Position numbers and translations under genes: made by a program. Positions 1 through 8,120 of a DNA stretch of 64,000 nt are shown one piece after another. Origin of the DNA: Gemmatimonadota bacterium (GTDB lineage: Bacteria; Gemmatimonadota; Gemmatimonadetes; Gemmatimonadales; Gemmatimonadaceae); contig JAQBYI010000009.1 of the NCBI GenBank assembly GCA_027622655.1, positions 1 through 64,000 on the forward strand. The letters are read 5' to 3'. The notes beneath the pieces were generated by a model. That model made no database searches. It was not told the origin of the DNA and saw only the letters and a list, made by a program, of their open reading frames with translations. Within the stretch, counting starts at the first letter, position 1. Every line of letters begins with the position of its first letter.

Positions 1-45
1 TTGGCGGGATTCACGCTCTAGTATCGAGACACCACCTGATGTTTT

Positions 46-114
46 TCAACTAGATCTGGGACTTACCCACGGATACTCCGTGCCGCAGGTTGGGCAGAGC
101 TTCTGATCGCTCAC
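46..114 (-). pseudogene. 22-codon ORF with half a zinc ribbon, probably a gene remnant
   Basis: A GTG codon overlaps the stop of the FHA gene (GTGA) and opens a 22-residue frame containing 'KLCPTCGTEYP', then 'WVSPRSS' and a TGA. The CPxCGxxYP knuckle is the usual N-terminus of larger zinc-ribbon, kinase or phosphatase proteins that continue with a second CPxDG or CxxC half. Here the second half is missing, and stops close the other two frames soon after. The coupling suggests a second cistron of the FHA operon that was truncated. It could also be a chance ORF; only the motif and the overlap support it. Confidence 0.35.
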
Positions 115-1217
115 AGGCTCTCCACACGCATGGTCTGATCGCCGATCAGCAGTTTCTGACCGACCTTCACCGGCTTTTCGCCGCGCACCGAAACGGCAAT
201 GCCGTTGCGGCTGCCGTCATCGATCACGATGAACTCCATATCCTCGCTGCGAATCTCGGCGTGCTTGCCGCTCATCGTCTGGTCGAAAGGAAACACCCAG
301 TCGCCCTCCTCGCGCCCGATTTTGATCGACCGGCCGGGCGAAAGATGACACGTGTCGCGTGCCGAACCGTCGGCGCGCAGCTGCGCGATCACCGCAACGT
401 CGGCGTTGGGCGTGAGCGATCCGAGCCGGCGTGTCTGGTCAGCTTCCGGCGGGTGCGGCCCCGGATAACCCAGCCGGCGGAAGCGGAGGATCTGCGAACC
501 GATGAGAATCGTGTCGGCGTCCTGAAGCCGGTAAGGCGCGTCGATGTACAACCACGTGCCGTTCCGTGAACCAAGGTCGCGGATGTAGAGCAAGCCGTCG
601 CGAAACGAGAACTGCGCGTGCATGGGCGAGAGGTACGGATCCTTCGGAAAGCGAAAATCGCCGTCAATACGGCCGACCGTCATCTCGTCGTGATCGAGGG
701 CGAACGTCTGCTTGATGGTGCCGGAGTCGTCGATGATCGCGAGTGAGGGAGTTGAGGCGCCGGTCTTCTTCGCGCTGTACGCGGCCGTTCCCTTCGTCGC
801 AGGAGGCGCTTCGGTGGACGTTGCGACCCGCGCACCGCATTTCGCGCAGAACTTGTCCACGCCGCGTTTCACGGACGTTCCGCAGCTGGCGCACTTTGAC
901 CCGGTTTCAGTAACCGGCGCGACGCGAACGCCGCATTGCGGGCAGAACGGAAGGTCGGGGTCGATCATCTGGCTGCATCCCGGGCACGCCCTCAAAATCC
1001 CTCCATTCGGCTTGGCCGTGCTTGAGACTCGCACGTCCGGAACGGCTTTCCCCTTCGACGATCGGGCATCCTGCACGCTCGGGTCGCCACCGCCAGGATT
1101 GGTAATCTCCGCTATGGATATGACGCGCGCGCCCCCCACAACGATTGGCTTCCCGCAATCGATGCAGAACTTGGACTCCCCGTCATTGTCGCGGCCGCAA
1201 AATCCGCAGCGATCCAT
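111..1217 (-). CDS. Triple zinc-ribbon, double FHA-domain protein
   Basis: The 368-residue protein is cytoplasmic, with no signal peptide or membrane segment. Three four-cysteine ribbons are visible: C4/C7/C18/C21, C78/C81/C92/C95 and C109/C112/C124/C127. Two FHA domains follow, at about 165-250 (MTVGR, SPMHAQF, DLGSRNGTW) and about 285-366 (IKIGREEGDW, SGKHAEI, DDGSRNG). FHA domains bind phosphothreonine, so this is probably an adaptor reading out Ser/Thr kinase signalling. No kinase is adjacent, but one lies at 35.5 kb. It is transcribed divergently from the amidase gene across about 100 bp. The partner and pathway are unknown. Confidence 0.85.
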   Translation of the reverse strand: MDRCGFCGRDNDGESKFCIDCGKPIVVGGARVISIAEITNPGGGDPSVQDARSSKGKAVPDVRVSSTAKPNGGILRACPGCSQMIDPDLPFCPQCGVRVAPVTETGSKCASCGTSVKRGVDKFCAKCGARVATSTEAPPATKGTAAYSAKKTGASTPSLAIIDDSGTIKQTFALDHDEMTVGRIDGDFRFPKDPYLSPMHAQFSFRDGLLYIRDLGSRNGTWLYIDAPYRLQDADTILIGSQILRFRRLGYPGPHPPEADQTRRLGSLTPNADVAVIAQLRADGSARDTCHLSPGRSIKIGREEGDWVFPFDQTMSGKHAEIRSEDMEFIVIDDGSRNGIAVSVRGEKPVKVGQKLLIGDQTMRVESL

Positions 1218-1318
1218 TACTCGCTCCCGCCCGCTGAACGGTTAGATGAACCCGAATCGCGCATATAGATGTGGACTTAGCTAGCGGCTAGACGAACGAC
1301 CGCCTATGCTAACCGGAA

Positions 1319-3316
1319 ATGCCATTGCTGCAACGTTTTCTGAGGTTGTCGCTTGCGGGTTGGATGCTCGGGTGCGCACCGCTTCCGAATCGGGGCGCGC
1401 CGCTGGATCCGGCGCCGGCCACAGCGGCGCCGACCGCTCCGGATCCGCGCTCCGGCGCGGATCCGTTCCGCCTGACTCCTCCGGACTCGCTCGTATTCGA
1501 ACCGCGCCCGCCACGACCGGCCGGTGGATTCGGCGCCGACACGCAGCCGGCGGTACGTCTCGCGCTGGACGGCCGGCCGCTCGAACCGGCTGTTCCCGGA
1601 GTACTGCCCGAGATCGCTCAGGTCGATGGCGACCTGGCCATCAGGGTGACGTATCCGCGCCCTCGTCAGGTTATCAGCGTTCGCGACTCGACCTTTCTAT
1701 TCGGCTCGGTTGGATCGGGGCTCGCACAGCTCACGATCAACGGCGCCGACGTGCCGGTTTACCCGAACGGCTCGTTTCTCGCCTGGCTCCCGTTTCCTGA
1801 GGGCGACAATCCGCGATACGAACTTGTCGCTTCCCGGAACGGCGGCAGTGCAACGGCGAGTCTCGAAGTCGCAAAACCAGCCGTATCAACGCCGCTCCGC
1901 GAAACCGGTCGTCTCGTTGTCGATCGCGTGAGTGCGAGTCCAGACAGCGGACTTCGTATGCGCGGCAGTGAACTCGTGCGCGTTTCGATTCGTGCGCCGT
2001 CGAACGCGCGAGTCACGGTGCGGTTCGCCGACGGGCGATCGCGCGCGCTCACTGCGGCCGCGCGAAGCCAGAACTATCGACTCGACGTTCCTGCACGCCT
2101 GCTCGTCAGGCCCGCCCGCATCGTCGTCGCGCGTGGGAGCGAATCGGTGGCCGTGCCCGTTGCGGCGGTAAAGGTCGTCGACAACGAAACGCCCGTGTTT
2201 GTCGAACTGCTCAATGCCAATCTGGATGCCAAAAGCGACACCGACGCCGTTGCCATTGTCCGCCCGACGCCCGGCGGAACGTACAAGTGGTTCCTCCATC
2301 CGGGCACGGTGCTTGAGACCACGGGTCAGCGGCCCGGCTGGTTGCGCGTACGTCTTGATGATGCCCTGGACGCGTGGGTGGAGGCGAGGTACACCGCCCC
2401 ATCGAATCAGACGGTGCGTTCGCGGCGAACCGCGTCGAATGCGCGAGTGGTCGCTGCGGAACGCTGGAGCGACGTCCGTATCCCGCTTGGCGAGCCGACC
2501 GCGTATCTGGTCGAACAGAGTCGAGATGTCCTCGTCCTCACCCTGTACAACGTCACTTCGGCGATCGACATCGTCAATTTTGCGACGAACGATCGTACTG
2601 TACGGGACGTCACGTGGGAGCAGGTTTCGACCGATCGCGTGCGAGTCACCGTGCACCTGCGGCATGCCGCCTTCGGCTATCTCGCGCTGTGGGACAACCG
2701 CACGTTCGTGTTGAGGGTACGACGCCCGCCCGACGTGAATCCCGATCGCCCGCTCGCAGGGCGCGTCATTGCAGTCGATGCCGGCCATCCGCCAACGGGA
2801 TCGACAGGGCCGACCGGGCTATTTGAAGGCGATGCAGTGCTTGAAGTGGCCCGCGCGCTCAAGCCGATGCTTGAGCGCGCCGGCGCGACCGTCGTGATGA
2901 CGCGAACCGAAGCCGGCCCCGTGCCGCTTGGCGACCGGCCCATCATTGCGCGCCGCGCCGATGCCGACGCATTGGTCAGCATTCATCTCAACGCCCACGG
3001 CGACGGTGTCAATCCGTATCGTACCAGCGGAACCGGTACTTACTTCTTTCACGACCAGGCCGAACCACTCGCCCGCGCCGTGCAAAGAGGCATGGTGCGC
3101 TGGATGGGCCTTCGCGATCTGGGAATCAATTACGACAACCTCGCGCTCGCGCGGCCAACGTGGATGCCGTCAATTCTCTGTGAAGGCGCCTTCGTGATTC
3201 TCCCCGACCAGGAAGCGGCGTTGCGAACAGAGGAGTTCCAATCCAGATACGCGATCGGAATTCTGGAAGGCCTGGAGAACTACTTCCGTACTCTCTCGCC
3301 GCGCTCCCCCCAATGA
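1319..3316 (+). CDS. N-acetylmuramoyl-L-alanine amidase (Amidase_3) with SH3-like region
   Basis: This is predicted to cleave the amide bond between MurNAc and the stem peptide in the periplasm. The N-terminus is hydrophobic and ends 'GWMLGC', a plausible though imperfect lipobox. An SH3-like stretch lies near residues 300-355. The Amidase_3 domain occupies about 480-660 and shows the zinc/catalytic signatures VDAGH, LFEGDAV, VSIHLNAH and CEGAFVI. At 665 residues it is longer than simple amidases because of the large non-catalytic N-terminal half, probably for wall or substrate binding. The stop codon overlaps the start of the next gene (ATGA), so the two are likely translated together. Confidence 0.88.
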   Translation: MPLLQRFLRLSLAGWMLGCAPLPNRGAPLDPAPATAAPTAPDPRSGADPFRLTPPDSLVFEPRPPRPAGGFGADTQPAVRLALDGRPLEPAVPGVLPEIAQVDGDLAIRVTYPRPRQVISVRDSTFLFGSVGSGLAQLTINGADVPVYPNGSFLAWLPFPEGDNPRYELVASRNGGSATASLEVAKPAVSTPLRETGRLVVDRVSASPDSGLRMRGSELVRVSIRAPSNARVTVRFADGRSRALTAAARSQNYRLDVPARLLVRPARIVVARGSESVAVPVAAVKVVDNETPVFVELLNANLDAKSDTDAVAIVRPTPGGTYKWFLHPGTVLETTGQRPGWLRVRLDDALDAWVEARYTAPSNQTVRSRRTASNARVVAAERWSDVRIPLGEPTAYLVEQSRDVLVLTLYNVTSAIDIVNFATNDRTVRDVTWEQVSTDRVRVTVHLRHAAFGYLALWDNRTFVLRVRRPPDVNPDRPLAGRVIAVDAGHPPTGSTGPTGLFEGDAVLEVARALKPMLERAGATVVMTRTEAGPVPLGDRPIIARRADADALVSIHLNAHGDGVNPYRTSGTGTYFFHDQAEPLARAVQRGMVRWMGLRDLGINYDNLALARPTWMPSILCEGAFVILPDQEAALRTEEFQSRYAIGILEGLENYFRTLSPRSPQ

Positions 3317-6300
3317 TTCAGTTGCAGTTGCCGTTCCCGTATCCGGCGAATCCGTCAGTTCCGCGTTCATCCGATTCTCCGGTAGAGCCGAGACGCCGGC
3401 TGATCACACGAATCCTTCGGCACCCAAGAACCCGTCGGGCCGCTTACGCCATCGCGGGAGTAACGCTCACCGCGTCGTCGGCGCTCGCGCAGGTCGCCCC
3501 GAACCTCCACTGGCAGACGATCCCGACCCAGCACTTCGAGATCGTCTTTTCTCCCGGGCTCGAAGACGTTGCGCGCCGGGCCGGCGGCTCAGCCGAGCGC
3601 GCGTACGAGTTGCTCGCGCGCGAACTGCACCCGCCGCGCGGGCGCATCAGCATTGTCGTCGCGGACAATCTCGACACGTCGAACGGTTACGCGTCAGTCT
3701 TCCCCACGAATCGCATCGTCATCTACGCGCGCCCGACCGTTGATGCCAACTCGCTGAAATTCATCGACGACTGGGTCGACCTCGTCATCACGCACGAACT
3801 TGCGCACATTTTTCATCTCGACCGGTCGCGCGGGCTCTGGCGGCTGGGACAGGCGATTTTCGGACGCAATCCGTTTCTCTTTCCGAGCACGTACTCGCCG
3901 AGTTGGCTCTCGGAAGGCATTGCGGTGCATTACGAGACCAAGCTCACCGGTGCCGGGCGTGCCATCGGCACCGATTTCCGGGCGATCGCGCGTGCTCACG
4001 ACATCGCCGGAACCGCGCCCGGTGCACACGAACTTTCGGCTGCCTCGCCGATCTATCCGCTCGGCAATGTCGCGTACGCCTACGGTACGCCACTCGTCGA
4101 GGCAGTAGTGGCGGCGGGCGGCGAAAACTCCATGCGCACATTCATTGACCGTAGCGCCGGACAGATCATTCCGTTCCTGCTGAACACGAATTCCCAGAGC
4201 GCGTTCGGCGTGTCGTTCGACCGCGCCTTCAGAGCGTGGGCCGATTCGGTCCATCGTACGTCGGAGAGTCTCGTGCTGCGGGTTCCACCGGTCGCGCCAA
4301 TCGCAGGTGGCGGGTGGTTTTCGGTGCGGCCGCGCTGGCTCGATGGTCAGACGCTCATCTGGGCTGGTGCCGACCCCAAGTCCGTGCCGTCACTGCGCCA
4401 GGTGAACGCCGGCGGCGGCGACGTACGCTCCGTTGGCGTACGCAACTCGAACGATGTCACGACTCCACTTCCCGGCGGCTGGCGGGTGTTCGCGCAGCAG
4501 GAGTACACAGGTCCGTATTCACAGCGCACCGACTTGTGGATTGAGCGTGATGGCAGTGCACGGCGCCTTACGGACGGCGCCCGTCTGACGCAGCCTGACG
4601 CGCGGCTGTGCGGGGATGAGGCGCCGGCCGGAGACGCGATGCCCGACGTATGCATCGTTGCGGTGCAACTTCTGCCGGGCGTTGCGCGACTGGTGCACGT
4701 CCGCGCCACGGCAACGTCCACGGCAACGTCTACGGACATCACGCCGCTCACCGAAGCGTCCGCAGCGAGCCTTTGGACTGAGCCACGATGGTCGCACGAT
4801 GGAATGCGCTTCGTGGCCACTCACTGGGAGCGCGGCGGCACGAGCGAGATCGGTGTCTTCGATCGCACGGGCACGCCCCTCACGATCTTTGGCCGTTCGC
4901 GCGCTGTGAACGGATCGCCCGCTTGGGGCGTTGGCGATACGACGATCTTTTTCACGAGCGACCGGAGCGGGCGCTCTGCTTTGTATCGCGCCAACGTTGC
5001 TACCGGTGCGCTCGTGCTCATCGCGGATTCGCCGACCGGACTCTTCGACAACGAGCCGTCGCCCGACGGATCACGGCTCGCGACATTCGTGCTGGGGTAC
5101 GACGGGCTCAGCGTCGCGCTCGTCGACGCCAACGCGGCCGGCACGCCAGCCGATTCCACGAGCGTCCTGCCGCCGTCCAGCGCGCGAGCCCTCGCCACCA
5201 CGGACGCGCCGGTTGGCTCGTATTCGGCGTGGCGCAGCATGTTGCCGCGCTATTGGACGCCGACGCTTGAGGATGGCTACGACGGTGCGTATCGCTTCGG
5301 TCTTCTCTCGAGTAGCTCCGATCTTGTCGGTCGTCACGCGTGGCAACTTTCTGCCACGCACGATGCCAAGCACCGCGAGCCGGAGTTCGATGTGAGCTAC
5401 GATTTTGCCGGGCTGGGCACGCTGGTAATCTCGTTCGCCGTTTCGCAGGCGTGGGACCATCCCGGCGTTGTTGATTCAGCGCGCACGGTGGTCCTTCCGA
5501 TCGAACGCCGCCGTCAGTTCGCGACAATTGCAACGACATTCAATCGTCGCCGCGTTCGCAATGCCTCCGCACTCACCGTGGGTGGCACGTACGAGTGGCG
5601 GGATTTCCGCGCTCTGGACGACGTGCCGTTCTCGCTCCTGCATCCGAGCGACCGCGCGTCGTTGGCCAAGGTCTACACGTACAACTCGGCGTTTGCCTCC
5701 GTGGCGTTCACCAACGCGCGTCATCCGTACCTCGCGCTCGGTCCCGAGAACGGATTCAGCGCGAACGCAACCGTGCGCCAACGCTGGCGTACCGGCGCGG
5801 CCAGCGAGACGCGCGCGACGAGCGTGATTGGCTCGCTCTCGGCGTATCGCGGTATCGATTTCGGTGGGCGCATGCATCACCTCATCGCGGTGCGCGTCGC
5901 AGGTGCAACCGTGAACACCACGTCCGCGACCGACTTCTCCGCGGGCGGCGGCAGTGGGAGCATCGTTCAGGTCGCGCCCGGTGTGAACATTGGCGAAGGG
6001 CGACGCACGTTCTTCGTGCGCGGCTTCGCGCCCGAGTCGCAAACCGGCAGTCGTGCGCTCGGCGCGAACGTGGAATACCGCATTCCGATCGCGCTTCCCG
6101 TTCGCGGACTCGGCGCACTGCCGGTGTATTTCCAGCGTCTATCGGCCGCGGTGTTCGCCGACGGGGCTACCGCGTGGTGCCCAACGGGTTCGACCGCGTC
6201 TCCGATTTGCCGCACAGCCACGCCCCGCGAGTGGATGGGGAGCGCTGGCGCGGAGCTGCATCTGGACGCGGCGGTGCAGTATGACTCGCCATACCGCCTG

Positions 6301-6390
6301 AGAGTGGGGCTGGCTGTGCCGACTGTGGGCCGAAGGTTCTTCGGCAGTTCGAGTGTTGCGACGTACGTAACTGTGGGGCTGCCGTTCTAG
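3313..6390 (+). CDS. Exported gluzincin metalloprotease - beta-propeller - outer-membrane barrel fusion
   Basis: The 1025-residue protein has an unusual long N-terminus with a hydrophobic segment near 43-60 (signal or anchor). A peptidase-MA-type domain carries H161-E162-x-x-H165 and a downstream S200-E201-G202, the typical third ligand. A TolB/WD40-like propeller follows at about 330-640 (repeats such as 'EPRWSHDG' and 'NEPSPDG'). The C-terminal about 350 residues look like a D15/surface-antigen barrel and end in 'TVGLPF', a terminal aromatic typical of outer-membrane proteins. I infer an outer-membrane-anchored protease displaying its catalytic and propeller domains. The start is set by the ATGA overlap with the amidase gene. 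The substrate is unknown. Confidence 0.75.
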   Translation: MIQLQLPFPYPANPSVPRSSDSPVEPRRRLITRILRHPRTRRAAYAIAGVTLTASSALAQVAPNLHWQTIPTQHFEIVFSPGLEDVARRAGGSAERAYELLARELHPPRGRISIVVADNLDTSNGYASVFPTNRIVIYARPTVDANSLKFIDDWVDLVITHELAHIFHLDRSRGLWRLGQAIFGRNPFLFPSTYSPSWLSEGIAVHYETKLTGAGRAIGTDFRAIARAHDIAGTAPGAHELSAASPIYPLGNVAYAYGTPLVEAVVAAGGENSMRTFIDRSAGQIIPFLLNTNSQSAFGVSFDRAFRAWADSVHRTSESLVLRVPPVAPIAGGGWFSVRPRWLDGQTLIWAGADPKSVPSLRQVNAGGGDVRSVGVRNSNDVTTPLPGGWRVFAQQEYTGPYSQRTDLWIERDGSARRLTDGARLTQPDARLCGDEAPAGDAMPDVCIVAVQLLPGVARLVHVRATATSTATSTDITPLTEASAASLWTEPRWSHDGMRFVATHWERGGTSEIGVFDRTGTPLTIFGRSRAVNGSPAWGVGDTTIFFTSDRSGRSALYRANVATGALVLIADSPTGLFDNEPSPDGSRLATFVLGYDGLSVALVDANAAGTPADSTSVLPPSSARALATTDAPVGSYSAWRSMLPRYWTPTLEDGYDGAYRFGLLSSSSDLVGRHAWQLSATHDAKHREPEFDVSYDFAGLGTLVISFAVSQAWDHPGVVDSARTVVLPIERRRQFATIATTFNRRRVRNASALTVGGTYEWRDFRALDDVPFSLLHPSDRASLAKVYTYNSAFASVAFTNARHPYLALGPENGFSANATVRQRWRTGAASETRATSVIGSLSAYRGIDFGGRMHHLIAVRVAGATVNTTSATDFSAGGGSGSIVQVAPGVNIGEGRRTFFVRGFAPESQTGSRALGANVEYRIPIALPVRGLGALPVYFQRLSAAVFADGATAWCPTGSTASPICRTATPREWMGSAGAELHLDAAVQYDSPYRLRVGLAVPTVGRRFFGSSSVATYVTVGLPF

Positions 6391-6403
6391 TGAGGAGCTT
6401 GAG

Positions 6404-6448
6404 CCTCACCTCTCACGTCCTCCTCACTCATCACCCAACCTCCTCACC
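6404..6448 (+). promoter_or_regulatory. Pyrimidine-rich leader tract before the gamma-carbonic anhydrase gene
   Basis: Immediately 5' of the TTG start is a run made almost only of C and T with A spacers, containing repeated CTCCTCAC-like words. There is no purine-rich Shine-Dalgarno sequence. Similar tracts precede three other genes in the window, always on the sense strand. The function is unknown. Confidence 0.5.
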
Positions 6449-6943
6449 TTGATCCACCCCACCGCTTTCATCCACCCATCAGCCGTCGTCCTCGGTAATG
6501 TCTCCCTCGGCGCCTCGGCCAGCATCTGGCCCTGCGCGGTGCTCCGCGGCGATACCGATCGCATCGAGGTTGGCGACGAGAGCAATGTCCAGGACGGCGC
6601 AGTCATCCATTGTGACGACGGCGTCCCGTGCATCATCGGCAAGCGCGTGACCATCGGGCATCGCGCGGTGGTGCACGGCGCGATCGTTGAGGACGGTGCG
6701 CTGATCGGCATCGGTGCGATCGTGCTGAACAACGCCCGCATCGGCGCCGGGTCGCTCATCGGCGCGGGCGCGGTGGTGGCCGAGGGCGTGGTGATTCCGC
6801 CACATTCATTGGTGCTCGGGGTACCCGGCAAGGTGAAGGGGCCGTTGACCGACGAGCAGCGTGCGCGTGTTGCGCACGGATACGAAGCGTACGTTGCGCT
6901 CGCGGCCCGGCATCGCGCCGGTAGCGTCGAACGCCATGGCTGA
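6449..6943 (+). CDS. Gamma-class carbonic anhydrase-like left-handed beta-helix protein
   Basis: The 164-residue protein starts at a TTG codon ('MIHPTAFIHPSAVVLG'). It consists of hexapeptide repeats forming a left-handed beta-helix, as in YrdA/CaiE/gamma-CA proteins. Candidate zinc-ligand histidines are in 'VIHCDDG' and 'IGHRAVVHG'. Length and architecture match single-domain family members. It probably binds a metal ion and may hydrate CO2, although many relatives have no proven activity. There is no signal peptide, so it is cytoplasmic. The next gene's reading frame overlaps its 3' end. Confidence 0.88.
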   Translation: MIHPTAFIHPSAVVLGNVSLGASASIWPCAVLRGDTDRIEVGDESNVQDGAVIHCDDGVPCIIGKRVTIGHRAVVHGAIVEDGALIGIGAIVLNNARIGAGSLIGAGAVVAEGVVIPPHSLVLGVPGKVKGPLTDEQRARVAHGYEAYVALAARHRAGSVERHG

Positions 6944-6956
6944 GGTAGTGAACGGT

Positions 6957-7355
6957 ATGATGCGACGGTTTTCAGTTGTGGCTGCGACCCTGGCGGTTGG
7001 CCTCGTGAGTTCTTCGTGCGCCAAGTCGCTCACCGATCCCGGCTTCGCGTGTACGGCAGTCGCGATCGCGGGGGTCTATGTGACCGTTCAGGACCGGTTG
7101 ACCGACTCGCCTCCGCCGTTCACCGGCCTCTGGGCTCGCGCGCGCGATGGAACGTACGTGGACTCGACTACGATGTCGTTCCCGAGTTCGGTGGTCGGCG
7201 CTGTGAGTGTGCCGCTCGCGTATGAGCGTACGGGCACCTACACCGTAACCGTTCACGTCGATGGCTATCAGGAATGGGAGCGCACGGGCGTCGTGGTGAC
7301 GGAAGATGAGTGCCACGTGATTCCGGTGAGCCTGAACGCGCGACTCGACAAATAG
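6957..7355 (+). CDS. Small lipoprotein with carboxypeptidase-regulatory-like fold
   Basis: The protein has about 132 residues. The preferred start is ATG 6957, which gives 'MMRRFSVV', a hydrophobic segment and 'LVSSSC', a typical lipoprotein cleavage region. ATG 6936, which overlaps the upstream stop codon, is an alternative. The mature part contains a beta-sandwich pattern ('YTVTVHVDGYQEWERTGV', then 'HVIPVSLNARL') like transthyretin/CarboxypepD_reg domains. It is probably anchored in the envelope. The function is unknown. Confidence 0.7.
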   Translation: MMRRFSVVAATLAVGLVSSSCAKSLTDPGFACTAVAIAGVYVTVQDRLTDSPPPFTGLWARARDGTYVDSTTMSFPSSVVGAVSVPLAYERTGTYTVTVHVDGYQEWERTGVVVTEDECHVIPVSLNARLDK

Positions 7356-7377
7356 CACAGGCAGGGATCTACTGCCG

Positions 7378-7538
7378 AACCGCGGAGATTCGCAGAAAGC
7401 AGAGGCGAGATTCGCGGATACAGCAACTGCAACGTCATTGGATCTGCAACGACAGCGTGGCCGCGAGCTGTCGTTCCCCAGTCTTTGCAGTTGCCGTCTC
7501 CGCGAATATCCGCTGTTTGTCCGCGAATCTCCGCGGTA
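7378..7538. repeat. Long imperfect inverted-repeat element
   Basis: The left arm, 7378-7432, begins 'aaccgcggagattcgc' and ends 'gcaactgcaa'. The right arm, 7485-7538, is its near reverse complement. Inside, 7448-7456 and 7467-7475 form a perfect 9-bp hairpin. Within the arms the core CCGCGGAGATTCGCGGA is partly repeated. The same core recurs in inverted pairs at 43.2-43.5 kb. The arms could fold as one long cruciform or RNA hairpin. No coding frame explains it. Confidence 0.7.
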
Positions 7539-8120
7539 GCGTAGTTGCGGTGTCTGTTACCACTGACGGCCTTTCTCCGTCTTTTGGATGTCTCGTGTAT
7601 CGAGGCAACTAGCGGAGCGGAGCGGAGACCGATTAGTATTGATGAACCCGCCCGCGGGACCGGAGATTTTCCGGCAACCTTCGGGCGGGTCGTCGTCTCC
7701 GCGAGTAATAAGTCGTTGAGACAGAATGACTTGGCGCTGGTGCTTGTGTGGGCCGATGGTGGCGCTTATCTGGGCCAATTGCCGCCAGTGACCCTGACCG
7801 CATTCGGACGACTGTTCACAAATCCACTGTTTCGTAACTGTGACTTTATCTCGGAAAGCTGTTGCTATGAAACGAGTTACGAAGTGCTGGCGCGGATACA
7901 CGACTGCCCATAGCTTCACCCCCCTCGACTGATGTCTGGCAGCGCCTAGCTCGATGAGCGTACCGCGCGCCTCAAAAACTGAAATACGAAAGCCGTTCCA
8001 TCTCCATAAGAAGTACCGCCTGATCGTCGGAGCAGTTGTTCGTTGTTGTACCGCTTTACTCCGCGATCGCGCACCTGCGCTCACGCCTTCCTTCTTCACC
8101 GCAGCTGACACAGTCGAGAA
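7539..8120. other. Non-coding gap before nrdJ with nested hairpins, AT-richer
   Basis: I find no convincing gene here. A perfect 9-bp inverted repeat (7646-7654 with 7682-7690) encloses a 5-bp hairpin (7660-7664 with 7670-7674). A second 9-bp inverted repeat joins 7831-7839 with 7875-7883. From about 7830 to 8060 the base composition is visibly more AT-rich than the rest of the window. I looked for a cobalamin riboswitch before the B12-dependent enzyme and did not recognise a B12 box. Confidence 0.45.

Noticed and set aside
7545-8111. Overlapping plus- and minus-strand frames of 122 and 184 codons
   Set aside because: Composition and Cys/Trp content are random-looking, and there is no start signal or family resemblance. 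I treat the region as non-coding.
7539-8120. Cobalamin riboswitch before nrdJ
   Set aside because: No B12-box-like sequence was recognised; class II reductases are usually not the genes repressed by such switches.
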